A stretch of DNA of 64,000 nt from Guadua angustifolia (lineage: Eukaryota > Streptophyta > Magnoliopsida > Poales > Poaceae). The stretch is from assembly GCA_036346375.1 (NCBI GenBank), contig CM070520.1, positions 46,209,854 to 46,273,853 of the forward strand, written 5' to 3'. Positions within the stretch are counted from its first letter, which is position 1. Every line of letters begins with the position of its first letter. The translations under genes and the position numbers were made by a program. A model generated the notes under the pieces. The model was not told the origin of the DNA and did no database searches. It worked only from the letters and a program-made list of their open reading frames with translations. Below are positions 20,136-33,253 of this stretch, piece by piece.

Positions 20136-23053
20136 ACATTGGAGGGCCAGTGGAATACATATGTGAATGTGATATGGTCAATATAGAAGGGCTCTGCACC
20201 TTACACTGCATACCTACCTTATCTTATTTTTCTCGAGCTCTTTTACGATACACTAAATTTATTTATTTTATCTAACCGATCAGATTAGCTAGTATTTATT
20301 TATACTTTCTTCTGCAGTAGAGTAGTTGAAATATACTTAACAAATTAATAGCAGACCCGATTTCTAGTATATATCCACTAGCCATGTACTGTTGGTATAT
20401 TGAGGCCATCGGGACAGCACAAAAGTTTACATGCCATGAAAATAGACGGAATGTATAAAATGAGGAAATCGTTCTCTCGGTCTTAAAAGAGCTATTGGCC
20501 CCACATGACAGTATGATTTGTGCGATGCGTTGTTTTGCTCCTGCAAGCCTGAGAGCGTGGGAAGGAAGAAGAGGCAGCTTTGGAGGAAGAAGAGTCCAAG
20601 CGAGAAGAAGGAACCAGGAGGACGGGACCAAGGAAGCAAAGGATGAATGCCAGAGAAGGATGAGAGCGAATTCCAATCTCTTGCAACCTGTCCCTTCTAG
20701 TGTTTTGTTAAAAAAGAAACCTGAAGATATTGCCATATTTATAGTGAAAACCAAAGAGAAGGGTACTGAGGTGCATCGTGAAATTGATGTCTCTTCACGT
20801 AGCACCAGGACCAGGGAATTTTTTAGAGTATGATCAAGCTTGTAAAATTTTATAAAAATCTGATAATATTTTTACTAAAGTTTTAAAACATCTCAAAAAT
20901 TTGGTTTTTCAACAAACTTTCGTGGAAGATGACTTTCTTAAGGGTTATTGGGCCAAATCTGGTAAAAAAAAGTCAAATTTTAGTTAAATTACTTGAGATT
21001 TCTGCCAGATTTGGCAAAATCTCTCTGAGATTTCAAAGATTACTATCGCCACTTAATTTTTTTTATCCAACTGGGATTTTGGATCCCGCCTAGAATCCGA
21101 GATGTCGGCCAAAATATCTGAAATCTCTCCGGTTTTTCGAACCTTGTTTAGGAGTGAGGGCTTTCTTTCCCATCTATCTAGGTTGGATCACTACGATCCA
21201 CATGATGCGACTTTTTAATTAAAATACATACGCGCGTATATGTTTAGTCTGAAAACTCATGTCTGTACTTCATGAGATTCTAGGTTTTGGCAATATATCT
21301 AACCTGTGCAGTGGGTGTGGTGTGAGGTATTTCAACCGTAGTTATCAGACCTGGACCGGATTGGCAGTCGGACCTTTTAAAACTAAAGCAGTGCCTAGTC
21401 TGGTCCATGTACTTGGAGGAGGTGGAAATCTATCTAAATCTAGACAAAGTTCGATACAACATTCCTGTTTGCCTACTTTCGTCCTTTCATCGTATGTTTA
21501 ATTTCAGCGTATACTTCCTCATTTAAGTACAGGACAACAGATCAAAATAGAGCCATTAAGCCAAGGAAACCAAAGCAAAACAGAGCAATCACAAGGGACC
21601 TGCTGCTATACCCCACACCTCGTCGTTGGTTCCCGATCCCGATGTGCCACTGCTGCCGAACACTAGCTACGAAATCGCCGCCACTTCACCGATGGAGCTT
21701 CTGCTATGGAATGCCGAAGGCCAACAAGCCCTTCCTCCTTCCACTCTCTTCCTCTTCCCGTGGGCACCAACCAGCTCATGACCATGGTAGAACCGAAAAA
21801 AGCAAAGCATAGCACGGAGAGAGAACAAAAGCACCAAGCATTTGTGGTCCATCTGTGGCAGACCAGGAGGTGGCAGATCCAGGCTCGTCTGCGTGGCTAC
21901 CCTAGACCTCTCATCGACTCCAAGCCATGAGCAAGCAGCAGACCTTGGTGGCCCTCTTCCTTGTCACGTCATGTTGCTCTCCTCGTCCAGCTCTGCTTTC
22001 GCTTCTGTCTAGCCTCACCCCTTCCTCTGTTGTATTTCTCTTCCACTCCTCCTTATTCCCTCGTATCTTCTCTCTCGTAGCCTAATCCAAATCCAGATCT
22101 GGCAAGGACGGTGCTGTGACTGTGGAGAGAGGGGGCAGCCAGTGGTGGCGGCCATCGGGAGCGGGGTCGGCCAGTGGTGGCAGGCAGCGACAACTCAGCT
22201 AGTAGCAGCGGCTGGTGGTGGGAAGGGGTGGGTCGGCCAGTGGCGGCAGCTGGCAGAGGCAGGGTCAGCCATTGGCGGCGGCCGGTTTGGGCAGAGGAGT
22301 GTTGGCCAGTGGCAAGGGCCGGCGTGGCGGGAGAGATAACGGGGAGAGAGAAGGAGCAGGAGGCAGCTCGTGCGGGCAGGAAAGAGAAGACAGAGGGTTG
22401 AGTGAGTGAAGGAAGAAGTGTTGGAGAAGCTCCGAGAGTATGAGTGTGTATTTGTTTTTGGGATTTGATAAACATCAACCGGATGTTTTTTTTGTTGAAA
22501 TCACCCAAATCTAGAACCATTGGATGATTGTTGAGATTCGGGAGTATCGATTACATCCGATCCTATGATTTGATCTAACGGCCCGGTAAATTTGGATGTT
22601 AGATCCAGCGGCCCACATCCGATCTTATGATTTGATCCAACGGCCCGGTGAATTTGGATTAGATCCAACGGCCCGGTGAATTTGGATATTAGTTAAGATA
22701 AAAACATCCGGATGATACCTATACACTCCCTTTGTTTTTTATTTTCATTTTTATTCTGGCTCTAAAAACTGAATAAAAAATAAACAGTCTAATTTTAAAG
22801 AATCAATTCTTATAATCCATTCCACCTTTATACACTAGAATCCATAATCCACTTTATATATGCCTCTGTGGATTATGAGGAAAAGAAATATGAGAATAGC
22901 ACCAAAAGTTTGAAGTAATTACTCATCAATGCCATTACTCCCCACGTCTGCCCATCCCTCCCACCCAAGCCCACCTCCTCCTCTCCTTGTCCTAGGAAAT
23001 TTGTGGCCACGCTCCCCTCATCTCTGGTGGTCGTAATCCCCCTCATCTCTATG
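20136..23053. other. intergenic or unrecognised region
   Basis: No domain-bearing ORF was recognised. It holds an unassigned 112-codon plus-strand frame at 20495-20833, basic and low in information; an AT-rich stretch; a GC-rich stretch (22100-22420) of repeated GGCCAGTGGCGGCAG-like units whose open frames on both strands are low-complexity; and short repeats at 22540-22720 (ATCCAACGGCCCGGTGAATTTGG, three to four times). The 22900-23053 end is pyrimidine-rich and abuts the gypsy LTR. Confidence 0.6.
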
Positions 23054-24002
23054 AAATAACCCGTGGTATTATTCATGCACAGGAGATCATTAACATAAAT
23101 TAATAATTTGCAAAATTAAATTAATTAGCAAAGTGTAATCATATAATTTATTTATTATAGACTTTGTACACTAGTATTAATTTCAATACACAAGAATACT
23201 CAGTTACATTCCTAATAATACAAATTACGTTAATAATCAATTACATTTCAAAAATGAAAATTACAAGGTGTTAAATTCCTAAAATCTAAACTACAATTGA
23301 CCTTCGGTTGTAATCCTCGAAAAATATTAGTTAATCAATTGTGCATATAGAACTAAAAGCAATAAAATAAAGTGGTAAGAAAATTTTAAAAGAAGAGTTA
23401 CCATCGGACAGTATGAGATGGTATCGCCACCGAGATACCAGATTCAGTATGGGGTCAAATCGGCACCTCTCACAGATTAGTGTTTTATCATTCGACAATT
23501 AAACAAACCTAAAAATTTATTTTATAAACATGCAAATAGTGAAAATATCGCGTGGTAGAAAAATAAATTCTACTGTAAAAAAGTAAAAACCTCACAATAA
23601 CTTGGATAGACATGAAGACACTGTGCATTAGGATAGCCTCCAGCCGAAGCCTTCCTCCAGTTCAAAGCCTTAAGGCTTAAGGCTCCCATGTCTCAAGCTT
23701 ATAAGGCTCAAGCTTGTCAAGGTAATTAGTATTTTTGGTATTATATTTTGGTTGTACTTGGATCCTATGTTTAGTTAATGTACTAAACAGGTAGCCTATG
23801 TGGCAACAGAATGTAATAAAGCTTCCATTTCAGTCTCTAATTATTGTTTCTATTGCAACACTCTGAAAATGGTATATTAACTGATAAAATGTTGGGTCTT
23901 CTCGATGTTTTATTAGCTATTATACCCATATTAGTGTAATTACCTCAGAGTTAATAATAGGGTTACTATCGTTATCCTGGGTTAATTATACGGGTCGCCA
24001 CA
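23054..24002 (+). repeat. 5' LTR of G1, internally deleted (949 bases)
   Basis: Starts TGAAATAACCCG and ends GGGTCGCCACA. It aligns with both ends of the 3' LTR but lacks the roughly 2.88 kb that the 3' LTR carries between 30084 and 32963. The junction is near 23710, at GGCTCAAG joined to CTTGTCAAGGTAATT. Confidence 0.92.
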
Positions 24003-24004
24003 GA

Positions 24005-24016
24005 TGGTATCAAAGC
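24005..24016 (+). promoter_or_regulatory. primer-binding site (initiator tRNA-Met type)
   Basis: TGGTATCAAAGC lies 2 bases after the LTR. It matches the sequence complementary to the 3' end of plant initiator tRNA-Met at 11 of 12 positions (A replaces G at position 9). This is the standard primer of many gypsy elements. Confidence 0.85.
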
Positions 24017-25189
24017 AATGGTTACGAGAACCACACAATTAAATAATTAGAGACTAGTAGAAAACTTAAGGGAAAGATTTCACTAGTTATATAGCAATAG
24101 CTATATTGTAACTCTCATCCTTGCAAGTATCAGTAGAAATACTTTGCAGACAATAGTTAGACCACCACTATTGATTAGAGATTTTCTTTTCAAGGGGGGT
24201 AGCCGAGATCTAAAGGAGGACCCAGACTAGAAGGGTAGTAACACATGTTTAGTTTCCTTTGTTGTATGGGAATAGGTATGTTGTGGTTTATAATAACATT
24301 GCTGTAAAAATGCTCTCTTTATGTAATTTAACTGCTTGCAATTGCATCTCTAGCATTGTATATCATCATATTTAATATTGCTGAACATAGGACGATAGGT
24401 TAGATTCATATAATCAATGATTCATGTTGTTCATTGCTCTAAAGATCATATAGTATATGATTTATATTCTAAGATGCATTGCAAGAAATAGGAGCTAAGG
24501 CTAGAAATACTCCTGATGCACAATCTATGGCATACTTGGATATGTAAATCCAAGCATGGCTCGAGTGCATTAACCTTGGGGAGTTCTTGGTGCTCGGACA
24601 CCAAATTTATTTGTCATTTCTTTTCTTTTATTTGTATGTTGTGTTATGATCTTCTATAGGAATAATCGGGCTCGAGTGTGTCAACTTGGAGGAATTCTTG
24701 GTCCTCGCCACCAAGTTTCTTTTCATTTTCTACATTGGCTTTATGTTTTATCCTGCCACTAGTAGGTAGATGCTATTATGAGATTAAAATAGAGAGGCTA
24801 AAGAGAGCGAAACAATCTCATTCTTTCCTTATTCCAAAGACAAAATTTGTTCGAACCACAATCCCCTAACGAACAGAATACCTCTTATCTTACTTAATAA
24901 AATGCTAATGATAATAGTAGTCCAAGCTATTTCTGAATAAAAATTTAATGCCATAGAATCAAAAAGGGTAACATAATCAAATCGATATATATATATGTAT
25001 ATATATAGATATAGATATGCATATACATATACATATATATGAAACCTTATATTAACGAAAGAGATCCATTTGAATCCATTCAATCTGAGTTCAAATAAAA
25101 TTAATCTCATCAAATTAAAAAGGACATATCCCAACCAATCTATAATAAGTGAACTAATTATTATCTAAGGATAAAAATGATCTCTTTTG

Positions 25190-25565
25190 AAGGATGTCGG
25201 ACCGTGAGATTAGTGAGCAAGATTTAATCCTTAGATTAGGTTCTTTCACCACCACCAAATGTAGCCAATCAACAAACCACATCTAACCAAGACCTAAATC
25301 CATCCCATGTTCTGAATCTAGGCAACCTACACCCCGAGTGGAAATGCTAGTACAACTAGGACTCTAGAGACTCAAGAACTGCTAGAAAGAGTCCTATTGT
25401 ACCTAGAAAATTCCAAGAAAGAGGCCCAAGTGAGCCAAAATCAATTTATGGAAGCCCTCCGACAAACCTAATCCCAGAATCCAACATCACCCTAGGAGCA
25501 GGTAACCTTAGGGAATTTCTTCAGCTTGTCCTCCAACTTTGCTAAAGCCACTAAACACTCGAAGT
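25190..25565 (+). pseudogene. G1 gag, N-terminal part
   Basis: Translation gives pieces such as LLERVLLYLENSKKEAQ, QFMEALRQT and SNFAKATK, the family-typical lead into the capsid domain. Stops and frameshifts are frequent. It breaks off at the insertion of the LTR-like unit and continues at 28916. Confidence 0.7.
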
Positions 25566-28500
25566 CAGTAACACCCCGAGCCCAAACGCGCCACTGATGC
25601 TACCAACCCTCTAAACTATTAAGATCGGCTTAGAAACTAAGCCACCACATTTACAAAATTTCGCATGACCTCTCTATAACAGAGGGCATCCACTCAGCAG
25701 AACAAAAAGAATTGTAGCAGTTAATATCATTCTAGCAGGTCCTTAGTTATTCAAACACACACCAAACAGCATTTAACAAATTTCACCACGAAGAATAATA
25801 AATTACAATAACATAAATTACATCCAGATTTGATAAATTGGTTAAGTAAAGTGTTGGAGATCAGTAGTTGTGCACGTGTTACTACTCCCAACCCGACGGG
25901 CGGCTTCAAGGTACCTAAAACAGAAGCAAACAAGCATGAGTCCAAGACTCGACAAAGTGCAACAAGTAGGAAAAGTAAGGCATTAGACTAAAATGCAACT
26001 ATTAGAAGACATCAAGTAGTAGTTCCTTAAATTGACATCCGTAAATAAGAGAAACGGTTGAATTCATAAAGGATCCAAAACGTAAGAACACGATTAATTC
26101 ATCATTTAAATCACCATTACTTAACTGAAACATCCAGCAACAGGAGTAGTAGCAGCTCCACTTACCTCAACCACCTTGGCAATGTAACAAAACCTTACCC
26201 ATGCCTCGGAAAATCAATTCGGGATGAGCCCACGACTCAACTCTCAACCTGTTCCTTCCATTCTCATCATTCAACATTTATCAATCGCAATACACAATGC
26301 AATCAAATGTTTTTATGCTTTCATTCACATAATATTTCATGCATATTTGCAATGCTATATAAAATACAATACAACCATGCATTTCATGCACATAATATCC
26401 CATGCAGACACGTAGTGATATATAATGCAATACAACCATGCATCTCATTCACATAATATCCCATACAAATATGCGATACTATATAATACAACACAACCGT
26501 GCATTTCATTCACATAATATCTTATGCAGACAAACAATGATATATAATGCAACACAACCATGCATTTCATTCACATAATATCCCCTTTTTGGGTTGAGTC
26601 CACGACTCAACCTTCAATTTCTATAATCACCATCCATATGACACACCATTTACCACAACACTCATTATCAAAGATGCAATGCATATGAATGCTCATTTCC
26701 ATGCACGTACCGGTACTGCCGAGTGCCCACCCGTCGGTGTGCACCCTCACGTCCCTTCCATCCCGTAGATGGAAGGTGCCTACTCTTACTGTCTCGCTCC
26801 CATTCACCTCGATGAATGGGACTACGAGGTAGGACTTTCGTGTTCACTACGTGTGAACACAGAGGCCCGTCATCAGCATGGGTCGCCTCTTTCATCATGA
26901 ATGCACAAATGCAATAGACAAAAACAAATTTGCGAATACATTCATTTCTCACATTAGTATCCATATTATCAATACTCATATCCGCATTCCCAACATTCTT
27001 ATTCATCTTCTCAACTCTCATATTCTTATTCTCGACACTCATATCTACCTGGTCACAATTATCATTAATACTCCCATTAAAGTCATAAACCAGTTTCATG
27101 ATCACCAAATCATCCCTTCTTATTAATCCAACCCCCTTACTTCATTAGTCACATTATCCATTCATACTAGTGATAATAGTATGATACCTCAAAGATGTCT
27201 CTTCATGATCGCAAAATGTTATAACCTTCAACTTTCAACACAAATCCTTTCAATCAACGATGCACTTGCCTCCGGTTACCCAACCTTTTCATCAAAAGAC
27301 CATTACCCCACTAGACGTGCTTATAAACACAAATGCAGCCATAGCATAAACATATAAATATCACAAGCAATCAACTAAATAGCCTATAAGAGATATACGG
27401 GTTACACTTGCATATAAACTTGTTTTAAATAATAGCATAACCATTTAACCATTCTCATTCATCATATCGCCTGCAAAATCAAGCATGACAATAATAAAGT
27501 AATACATGAATAACGGTAACATTGCAAAAACGTAATAGCCATCTATGCCACATTCACTACAACACACTTGCCTTCAACTCATCGAGACGGTGTGGCGAGG
27601 CGAAGTTGCCACACCCGGGGGGTCACACAACCTGCACATGGATATAGCCCACTCAAAAACACGCCCATAATTCAGCACAAAACTCAAAACTAAGTCGGCT
27701 TCGCAACCCACTCCTAAATCCCAGAACAGAAATCTGCCAACCCGGGACAGCACTCAGTAAAATAGCCATAACTTTTAGTCAGGTGAACGAAACTTAGTGA
27801 TTTCAGTCGCTATTGAAAGATAATTCGATTATCTATAACTTTTTCTATAGCCGACTGACCGGGAAAAGCACCGATTATTCTCAGATTTGCGACGAACAGC
27901 AGACAGCCGCAAAAATAACGTGTCCTGGACAGCACGCGGTAAAATAGTCATAACTTTTAAATGGCTGAACGAAACTTGATGATTTCGGTCTCTATTGAAA
28001 GGTAGTTCAATTATCTACAACTTTCGTTATAGCCAAATCCCCAGGAAACGCTTGTAGAATTTTCGAACAGCAGCTCTAACAGGGGCAAAAATCTGCTCGA
28101 AACAGAAATCGCAAAACACTCTAGACTCTAAATCCCTCAACTACATACATTGCAAAACAAGAACCCTAGCTAGGCATTTCATCAAACACCATGCATGCAA
28201 GCAATCTCACCCCCAAAATTTCTAGGGTTTTTACCTCCAATCATACTCATGGAGGAAAGGGAGGTGGAGGGGGACGCCGGCCGGGGAAGGAGTCGCTGGA
28301 GCTGGCCAGAGGAGGGGGTCGCCGGAGCTGCTGGCCGGAGGAGGGCGCCCGGAGGGGCCACGGCCAGGGAGGGGGAGCCCCGAGCCAGCTTCTGCTGCAG
28401 CTTCACTGCACTGCTTGCTGCGCTTGCTTGCTCTGTTTGCTTTCTTTGCTTGCTCTGCTGCTTGCTGCTGCCGAGAGCAAGCCAGGGAGGGGAGAGCAGC

Positions 28501-28915
28501 ATTCGGTCTGGAGATGGGCACGCCAAAAAAAGAAAGGGGGAGGGAGGCGGCTGGGGTGAAGACCCTCCTGACTCTCACTTTTCTAGGGTGTTCCCCACCT
28601 TTTTCCTTTATAACCCAATAAGAGGAAGCACTAAATAAAAAGGCTAGGGGGAAAAAGGTTAAAATGCATTTAACAGCTACTCAGGAATTATAGAAACCAC
28701 ATCCAGCAACTCCACAACCTGACATGTCAAACTCACGGCGAACAGAAAAAAAAACCTTTGAGTAAAACTTGCCGCTAAAAAATTACGGCTCGGAGAAATT
28801 CCCTTTCCGAAAAGCATCCGATAAAACTCAGAATTTTTTTTTGAGAAGAATCTTAAAACTGAGAGACGACAAAACAATTCTGGCCAAAACCTGGTAAACC
28901 ATTTGCAGTATTACA
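25566..28915. mobile_element. solo LTR-like insertion inside G1 gag (3.35 kb)
   Basis: The unit has TGTAA-like and TTACA ends: it starts (A)GTAACACCCCG and ends AGTATTACA. It interrupts gag cleanly: EKKLN of the capsid follows directly, with GAAGC on the right against GAAGT on the left as a near 5-base target duplication. No coding domain was found. It has a GC-rich block (28240-28560) and a long AT-rich part, so it is best read as a solo LTR of another gypsy family. Orientation could not be settled, because both strands begin TG. Confidence 0.65.
26220..26600. repeat. tandem repeats of ACAATGCATTTCATTCACATAATAT-like units
   Basis: About five copies, at 60-70-base spacing, of a unit containing CAACCATGCAT-TCATTCACATAATATC, between two copies of GAGTCCACGACTCAACC-like sequence (26226 and 26596). 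Confidence 0.8.
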
Positions 28916-29400
28916 GAAGCTAATGACTAGCTTTGAAACATAGAAAAGAAATTAAATGTTATAGACTGTACCGATGAGAAGAAGGTTCAATTTGTGGTGC
29001 ACCAAATAATTGGTCCAGCTACCACTTGGTGGGAAAACTACTGTGATGCTCGCATAGGTGAACCACCCATCACTTTAGTAGAGTTCACTTCACAATTCCA
29101 TAGTGCCCACATCCCTACAGGTGAATTGGATATTAAGAGATGAGAATTTTGGGATCTGACTCAGGGGAATAAGAAGTTAACTAAATATTTCTAAAAGTTT
29201 AATGAGTTATCTCGTTATGCCCTTAATGAGGTGGATACGAACGCAAAAAAATAAACTGTTTGAAGAAAAGGATGAACCCTTACATCAGAATGCTCCTATC
29301 CACCCTGGAAATCACAAAATTCCAAGATTTAGTGGACCGTGCAATAATATTAGAGGATGAACAATCTCAGTTAAATGAGCTGGACTTCAGGGACGAAATC
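28916..29400 (+). pseudogene. G1 gag, C-terminal part fused to pol end
   Basis: Reads EKKLN, then QFVVHQIIGPATTWWENYCDAR, FTSQFHSAHIP, the LSRYALNEVDT segment and DRAIILEDEQ, all from retrotransposon Gag of the chromovirus type. In-frame stops are present (two in the first ten codons). The next residues, DFRDEIPF, are the usual C-terminus of pol, so the join marks a deletion of all enzymes. Confidence 0.85.
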
Positions 29401-29407
29401 CCTTTTT

Positions 29408-29420
29408 AAAGGGGGTAGGA
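29408..29420 (+). promoter_or_regulatory. polypurine tract of G1
   Basis: AAAGGGGGTAGGA directly before the TGAAAGAACC start of the 3' LTR. Confidence 0.88.
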
Positions 29421-32400
29421 TGAAAGAACCTGGGCTATTATTTGTACACGAGAGATCATTAACATAAATTAATAACTTGCAAAATTAAATTAATTAGCAA
29501 AGATTAATCGTACAATTTATTTATTATAGACTTTGTACACCGGTATTAATTTCAATACACAAGAATACTCAGTTACATTCCTAAAAATACAAATTACATG
29601 AATAATCAATTACATTTCAAAAATAAAAATTTCAAGAAGGTTAAATTCCTCAAATATGAACTGCAATTGATCTTTGGCTTTAATCCCTAAAAAATATCAG
29701 TTAATCAATTGTGCATCTAGAACTAAAAGAAATAAATTAAAGTGGCAAGAAAATTTAGAAACAAGAGTAATCGTCCGACCTGTATGAGATGGTATTGCTC
29801 ATCGAGATACCAGATTCGTCTGAGGCCAACTTGGCACCACTCACGAATTAGGGTTTCATTATTCAGCAACTAAACAAACCTAAAAATTTATTTCATAGAC
29901 ACGTGAATGGTGAAAATATTGTGTGTTAGAAAAATAAATTCTACTGTAAAAAGGTAAAAACCTATACAATAACTGGATAGGCATGAAGATAGTGTGCATT
30001 AGGATAACCTTCAGCCGAAGCCTTCCTCTAGTTCAAAGCCTTAAGGCTTAAGGCTCCCATGTCTCAAGCTTGTAAGGCTCAAGAATCCAGACCAATCCAA
30101 CCAAGACCATCAGTCAAAGCATCCAAAGCAAGCCACACTAGAGCAAACCACCAAGAGAGAAAAGAAGCAAGCAAGGAGCTTCATCAAGCTTAGGCACAAC
30201 TAGGAGCATCCTCAAGGACCAGAAGGCCACCAAGCACCAAGGAGCTAGAAGGTTAAGAGGAGGAGAGGAATGAGAGCTAGAGAAAGAGGACAGCCACATC
30301 TTCTCCACCATCACTCCACAACCAGCATTTCATTTCACTCACATCAATTCCAGGCAACCCCCACTTATAACCAGTAGCATCAACATAGGAATAGCGGTAG
30401 CAAAAATTGAATAGAGACTAAAAGAAGTGGATAAAACTAGTTGTCTCAGTTTAGTGATTGCAAGAAGCGGCATTGTATGTGCCCACGTTATTGTCACACT
30501 CCCTAGCGTGCGACCAAAACGACTATCACAAACCATAATGATTAACCTTTTAGAGCAAGTAAATTAACTAAGGAATCAACCCACCTTTCCCTTAGTGCAT
30601 GCAAAATACATTTGAGAAATGTAACAGAGAGCTAAATGCATGAGAGAGAGGGAAAACGACAGTAGGGGAGGTGGCAGGCAGTAGGTCAAGGTGGCCATAG
30701 GCGAGGCTGGCTAGAAGCAGCTCAGTCGATGGGCAACAAGGCCACAAGGGAATTGGAGCCAAAGCAGAGAGGTGAAACCACAGTGGAAGGTGAACCCACA
30801 TGGCGGCGTGACCTGCAAGGCCGCAGCATGGAGCCAAAGGGGGCATCAGTAAGGGCAAGCCAGGTGACCAGCTGGCTTGTAGCGGTGTGAGAGAGTAGGG
30901 ATGACTAGGCCCAGGGGGGAGTTGCGCTGTGACACGGGCGGGAAGCCAAGGCTGGTAGGCCCAGGCATGACTCAGGGCTAGCCCTACATGGGAGCGCGTG
31001 GTCGGGCCAAGCTAGAGGAGCAAGGTAGCCAGGGAAAGGCAACTAGAGTGGTAGCCTAGGGCAAGGAGGCCGGTGTTGTCGCCAAGCGACCAGATCAGGA
31101 GGGGAGAGAGAGAGAGCTAGATGAAGAGGATAGAGAACTAGGGGAGGAAGAGATAAGGTAGGAGGAAAAGAAAAAGGAAAGAAAGGACAAGAAAATAAAA
31201 GGTTGAAGGAAAAAAGAAAATAAAAGAGGAGAAAAATAATGAAGAGAAAAGGAAAAGGGAGAGAAAATTAAATCCGTGTATCGGCCAAATTAATTATTGC
31301 TATGTTAAATTCTTATATGAAATTTAACAATCTAATTTGTCAAGCATTTAAATAAAGCCATCAAATTAAAATACCCAACAAATTTAAAAGGGCATATAAA
31401 GCCAATAATCACCATAATAATTAAAAAAGGAAGATAATGCCACTATTAAGATGAAATCACAACCTAAAAATCTATTAAACTGCACAGATTAAAATACACC
31501 AATTAAAAGTACGACAAGTTAAAATATCACTGAATTAAAATATGCTCGGTTAAAATACTTCAAATTAAAATACTCTAAAAATGGAAGCACATATTGTGTG
31601 TGTGTGTATATATATAACTTTACTAGAAATCATAAAAGAGGTGGATGCCATAAAAATATATATAAATCTATTAATTACCAAAAATATAGTATTTTTATAA
31701 TTTCAAGAGTTAAATTAAATCCATCAAATAATCGTGTTTAGCCATTGTGTGAGGACGCCTACTTCTACCAAAATCCAGGCAAACTTCCTTTGATCATATT
31801 TGTGAAATCATTTTTGAATGTTTTCAAATATCATCACTACATTGGAAAAGTATCTTTTAAAATATAACCTCAAATTAGACATTGTTGGAAAGTTGGATAA
31901 TTGTGACTGCTGTGGTAGGAATTTTTGATTGATAAGTTGAATTGGTGACGAACTACCGAGACAGTCTTTGAATTGTGGATATGTTAGAATTATATATGTG
32001 TGGTGGGTAGAGGGTGTCAATGAAAAGGATTGTCATACTGGTGGGGCCCTCTACATAGGCTATGATATAAGGATAAACCACTACACTTAGACATGAGCTA
32101 TAATATTCGTATCAACCATAGTGTGTGGAAACAACCAGAAAAGGTTATCCTATGATGGTGTTATGATGTCCACATTGGCATAAGAGTAGATAATTAGGAA
32201 AGGTGTGAAGCTGGGATAAGCCAATTAGGCCCAGTGAGGGACACACAAAATTAGCTGCAATTGATTCTTTGGGACTCTATATGTAAAGCCCTGGGTGAAG
32301 TACTGTTGTGGTTAGCCGGAGTACAGTACTACGTTGTTATTCCTAGTACTATACTGCATACTTAGTGGGGAGTACAACTGATATGCTGAGTAGGTGGAGA

Positions 32401-33253
32401 ATAGTCGAGGACATCACTACTCGTTGGCTATCAGAGTTGGAGATCTAATACCAGAGTAATGATAAACGTTCTGGGTTCTCAATAGTGGTTGAGTTCGCTA
32501 TGGGTAAAATGGTACAAACCTACAAATGATCAAATCATGAATTCACACATGTCTCCTAGATTGGAGGCTACAGAAGTTAAGTCTACCTCATATACGGGTG
32601 CTAGTAGCATTTTTGGATAAGTGAAATCAACAACATGACTTCCTTAATAAAAACTATTTTCTGAAAATGGTTTTGAGGAAAGGTTGCACTAGAAGGTTGG
32701 ACAACATTTGAGATGGATGTGAAGGAAAAACTTTATATAATGTATTTTGCTATTAATGCTTGATGAGTACTTTTATACTCACTCTTGCTAAATCTCCCTT
32801 TGCTTAGAGAATGGTTCCAATGATCAAATATCTGGTTGCGACATGGACCCAATGAGTTCGGCTATGAGGCATGGAGAGAGGAGCACCCACAAGATCAGGA
32901 CTAACAGGATGTCGGCTATTAGGAGGAATAGATTTTGAGTAGATCGTACATCAGCTTTATTAGTTGTCAGGGTAATTAGTATTTTTGGTATTATATTTTT
33001 TTGTACTTGGATCCTATGTTTAGTTAATGTACTGAACATGTAGCCTGCGTGGCAATGGAATGCAATAAATCTTCCATTCTCAGTCTCTAATTTGTTGTTT
33101 CTATTGCAACACTCTAAATATGATGTATTAACTAATAAAATATTGGGTTCACTCGATATTTTATTAGCTAATATACCCATATCAACGTAATTACCTTAGA
33201 GTTTATGACAAGGTTATTGTCATTATCCTGAGTTAATTATGTGGGCTGCCGCA
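29421..33253 (+). repeat. 3' LTR of G1, full length (3.83 kb)
   Basis: Starts TGAAAGAACC and ends GGGCTGCCGCA. The first 660 bases and last 290 bases match the short 5' LTR. The middle has a purine-rich GC zone (30640-31260) and a run typical of long gypsy LTRs (GAGTACTTTTATACTCACTCTTGC near 32765). Confidence 0.88.

Larger units (their letters stand above)
23054..33253 (+). mobile_element. Ty3/gypsy element G1 with pol deleted and unequal LTRs
   Basis: Plus orientation is fixed by a primer-binding site just after the left LTR and a polypurine tract just before the right LTR. Between them only gag pieces remain: the frame goes from gag (DRAIILEDEQ, about 29340) straight to the pol-end sequence DFRDEIPF and the polypurine tract, so protease to integrase are missing. 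A 3.35 kb LTR-like unit is inserted in gag. The flanks (CTCTA left, CTCCG right) match at only three of five bases, so the target duplication is weak. The gag style and long LTR suggest a chromovirus of the Tekay/RIRE3 kind. Confidence 0.88.

Noticed and set aside
20495..20833. 112-codon plus-strand ORF as a last exon of the COPB2-like gene.
   Set aside because: No COPB2-like residues, basic low-information sequence; a preceding CTGCAAG acceptor-like site is weak evidence.
22053..22520. A 155-codon minus-strand ORF and three plus-strand ORFs in the same place.
   Set aside because: Low-complexity translation of GGC/CAG-rich repeats; no signal of selection or domain.
24800..25140. AT-rich stretch with a TATATA microsatellite and a 101-codon minus-strand ORF, considered as a plastid or mitochondrial insertion.
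   Set aside because: Composition is suggestive, but no organellar gene could be identified by eye; a plastid-genome alignment would settle it.
28182..28638. ORFs of 114-147 codons on both strands in the GC-rich part of the inserted LTR unit.
   Set aside because: Same stretch is open in several frames because of high GC; compositionally simple.
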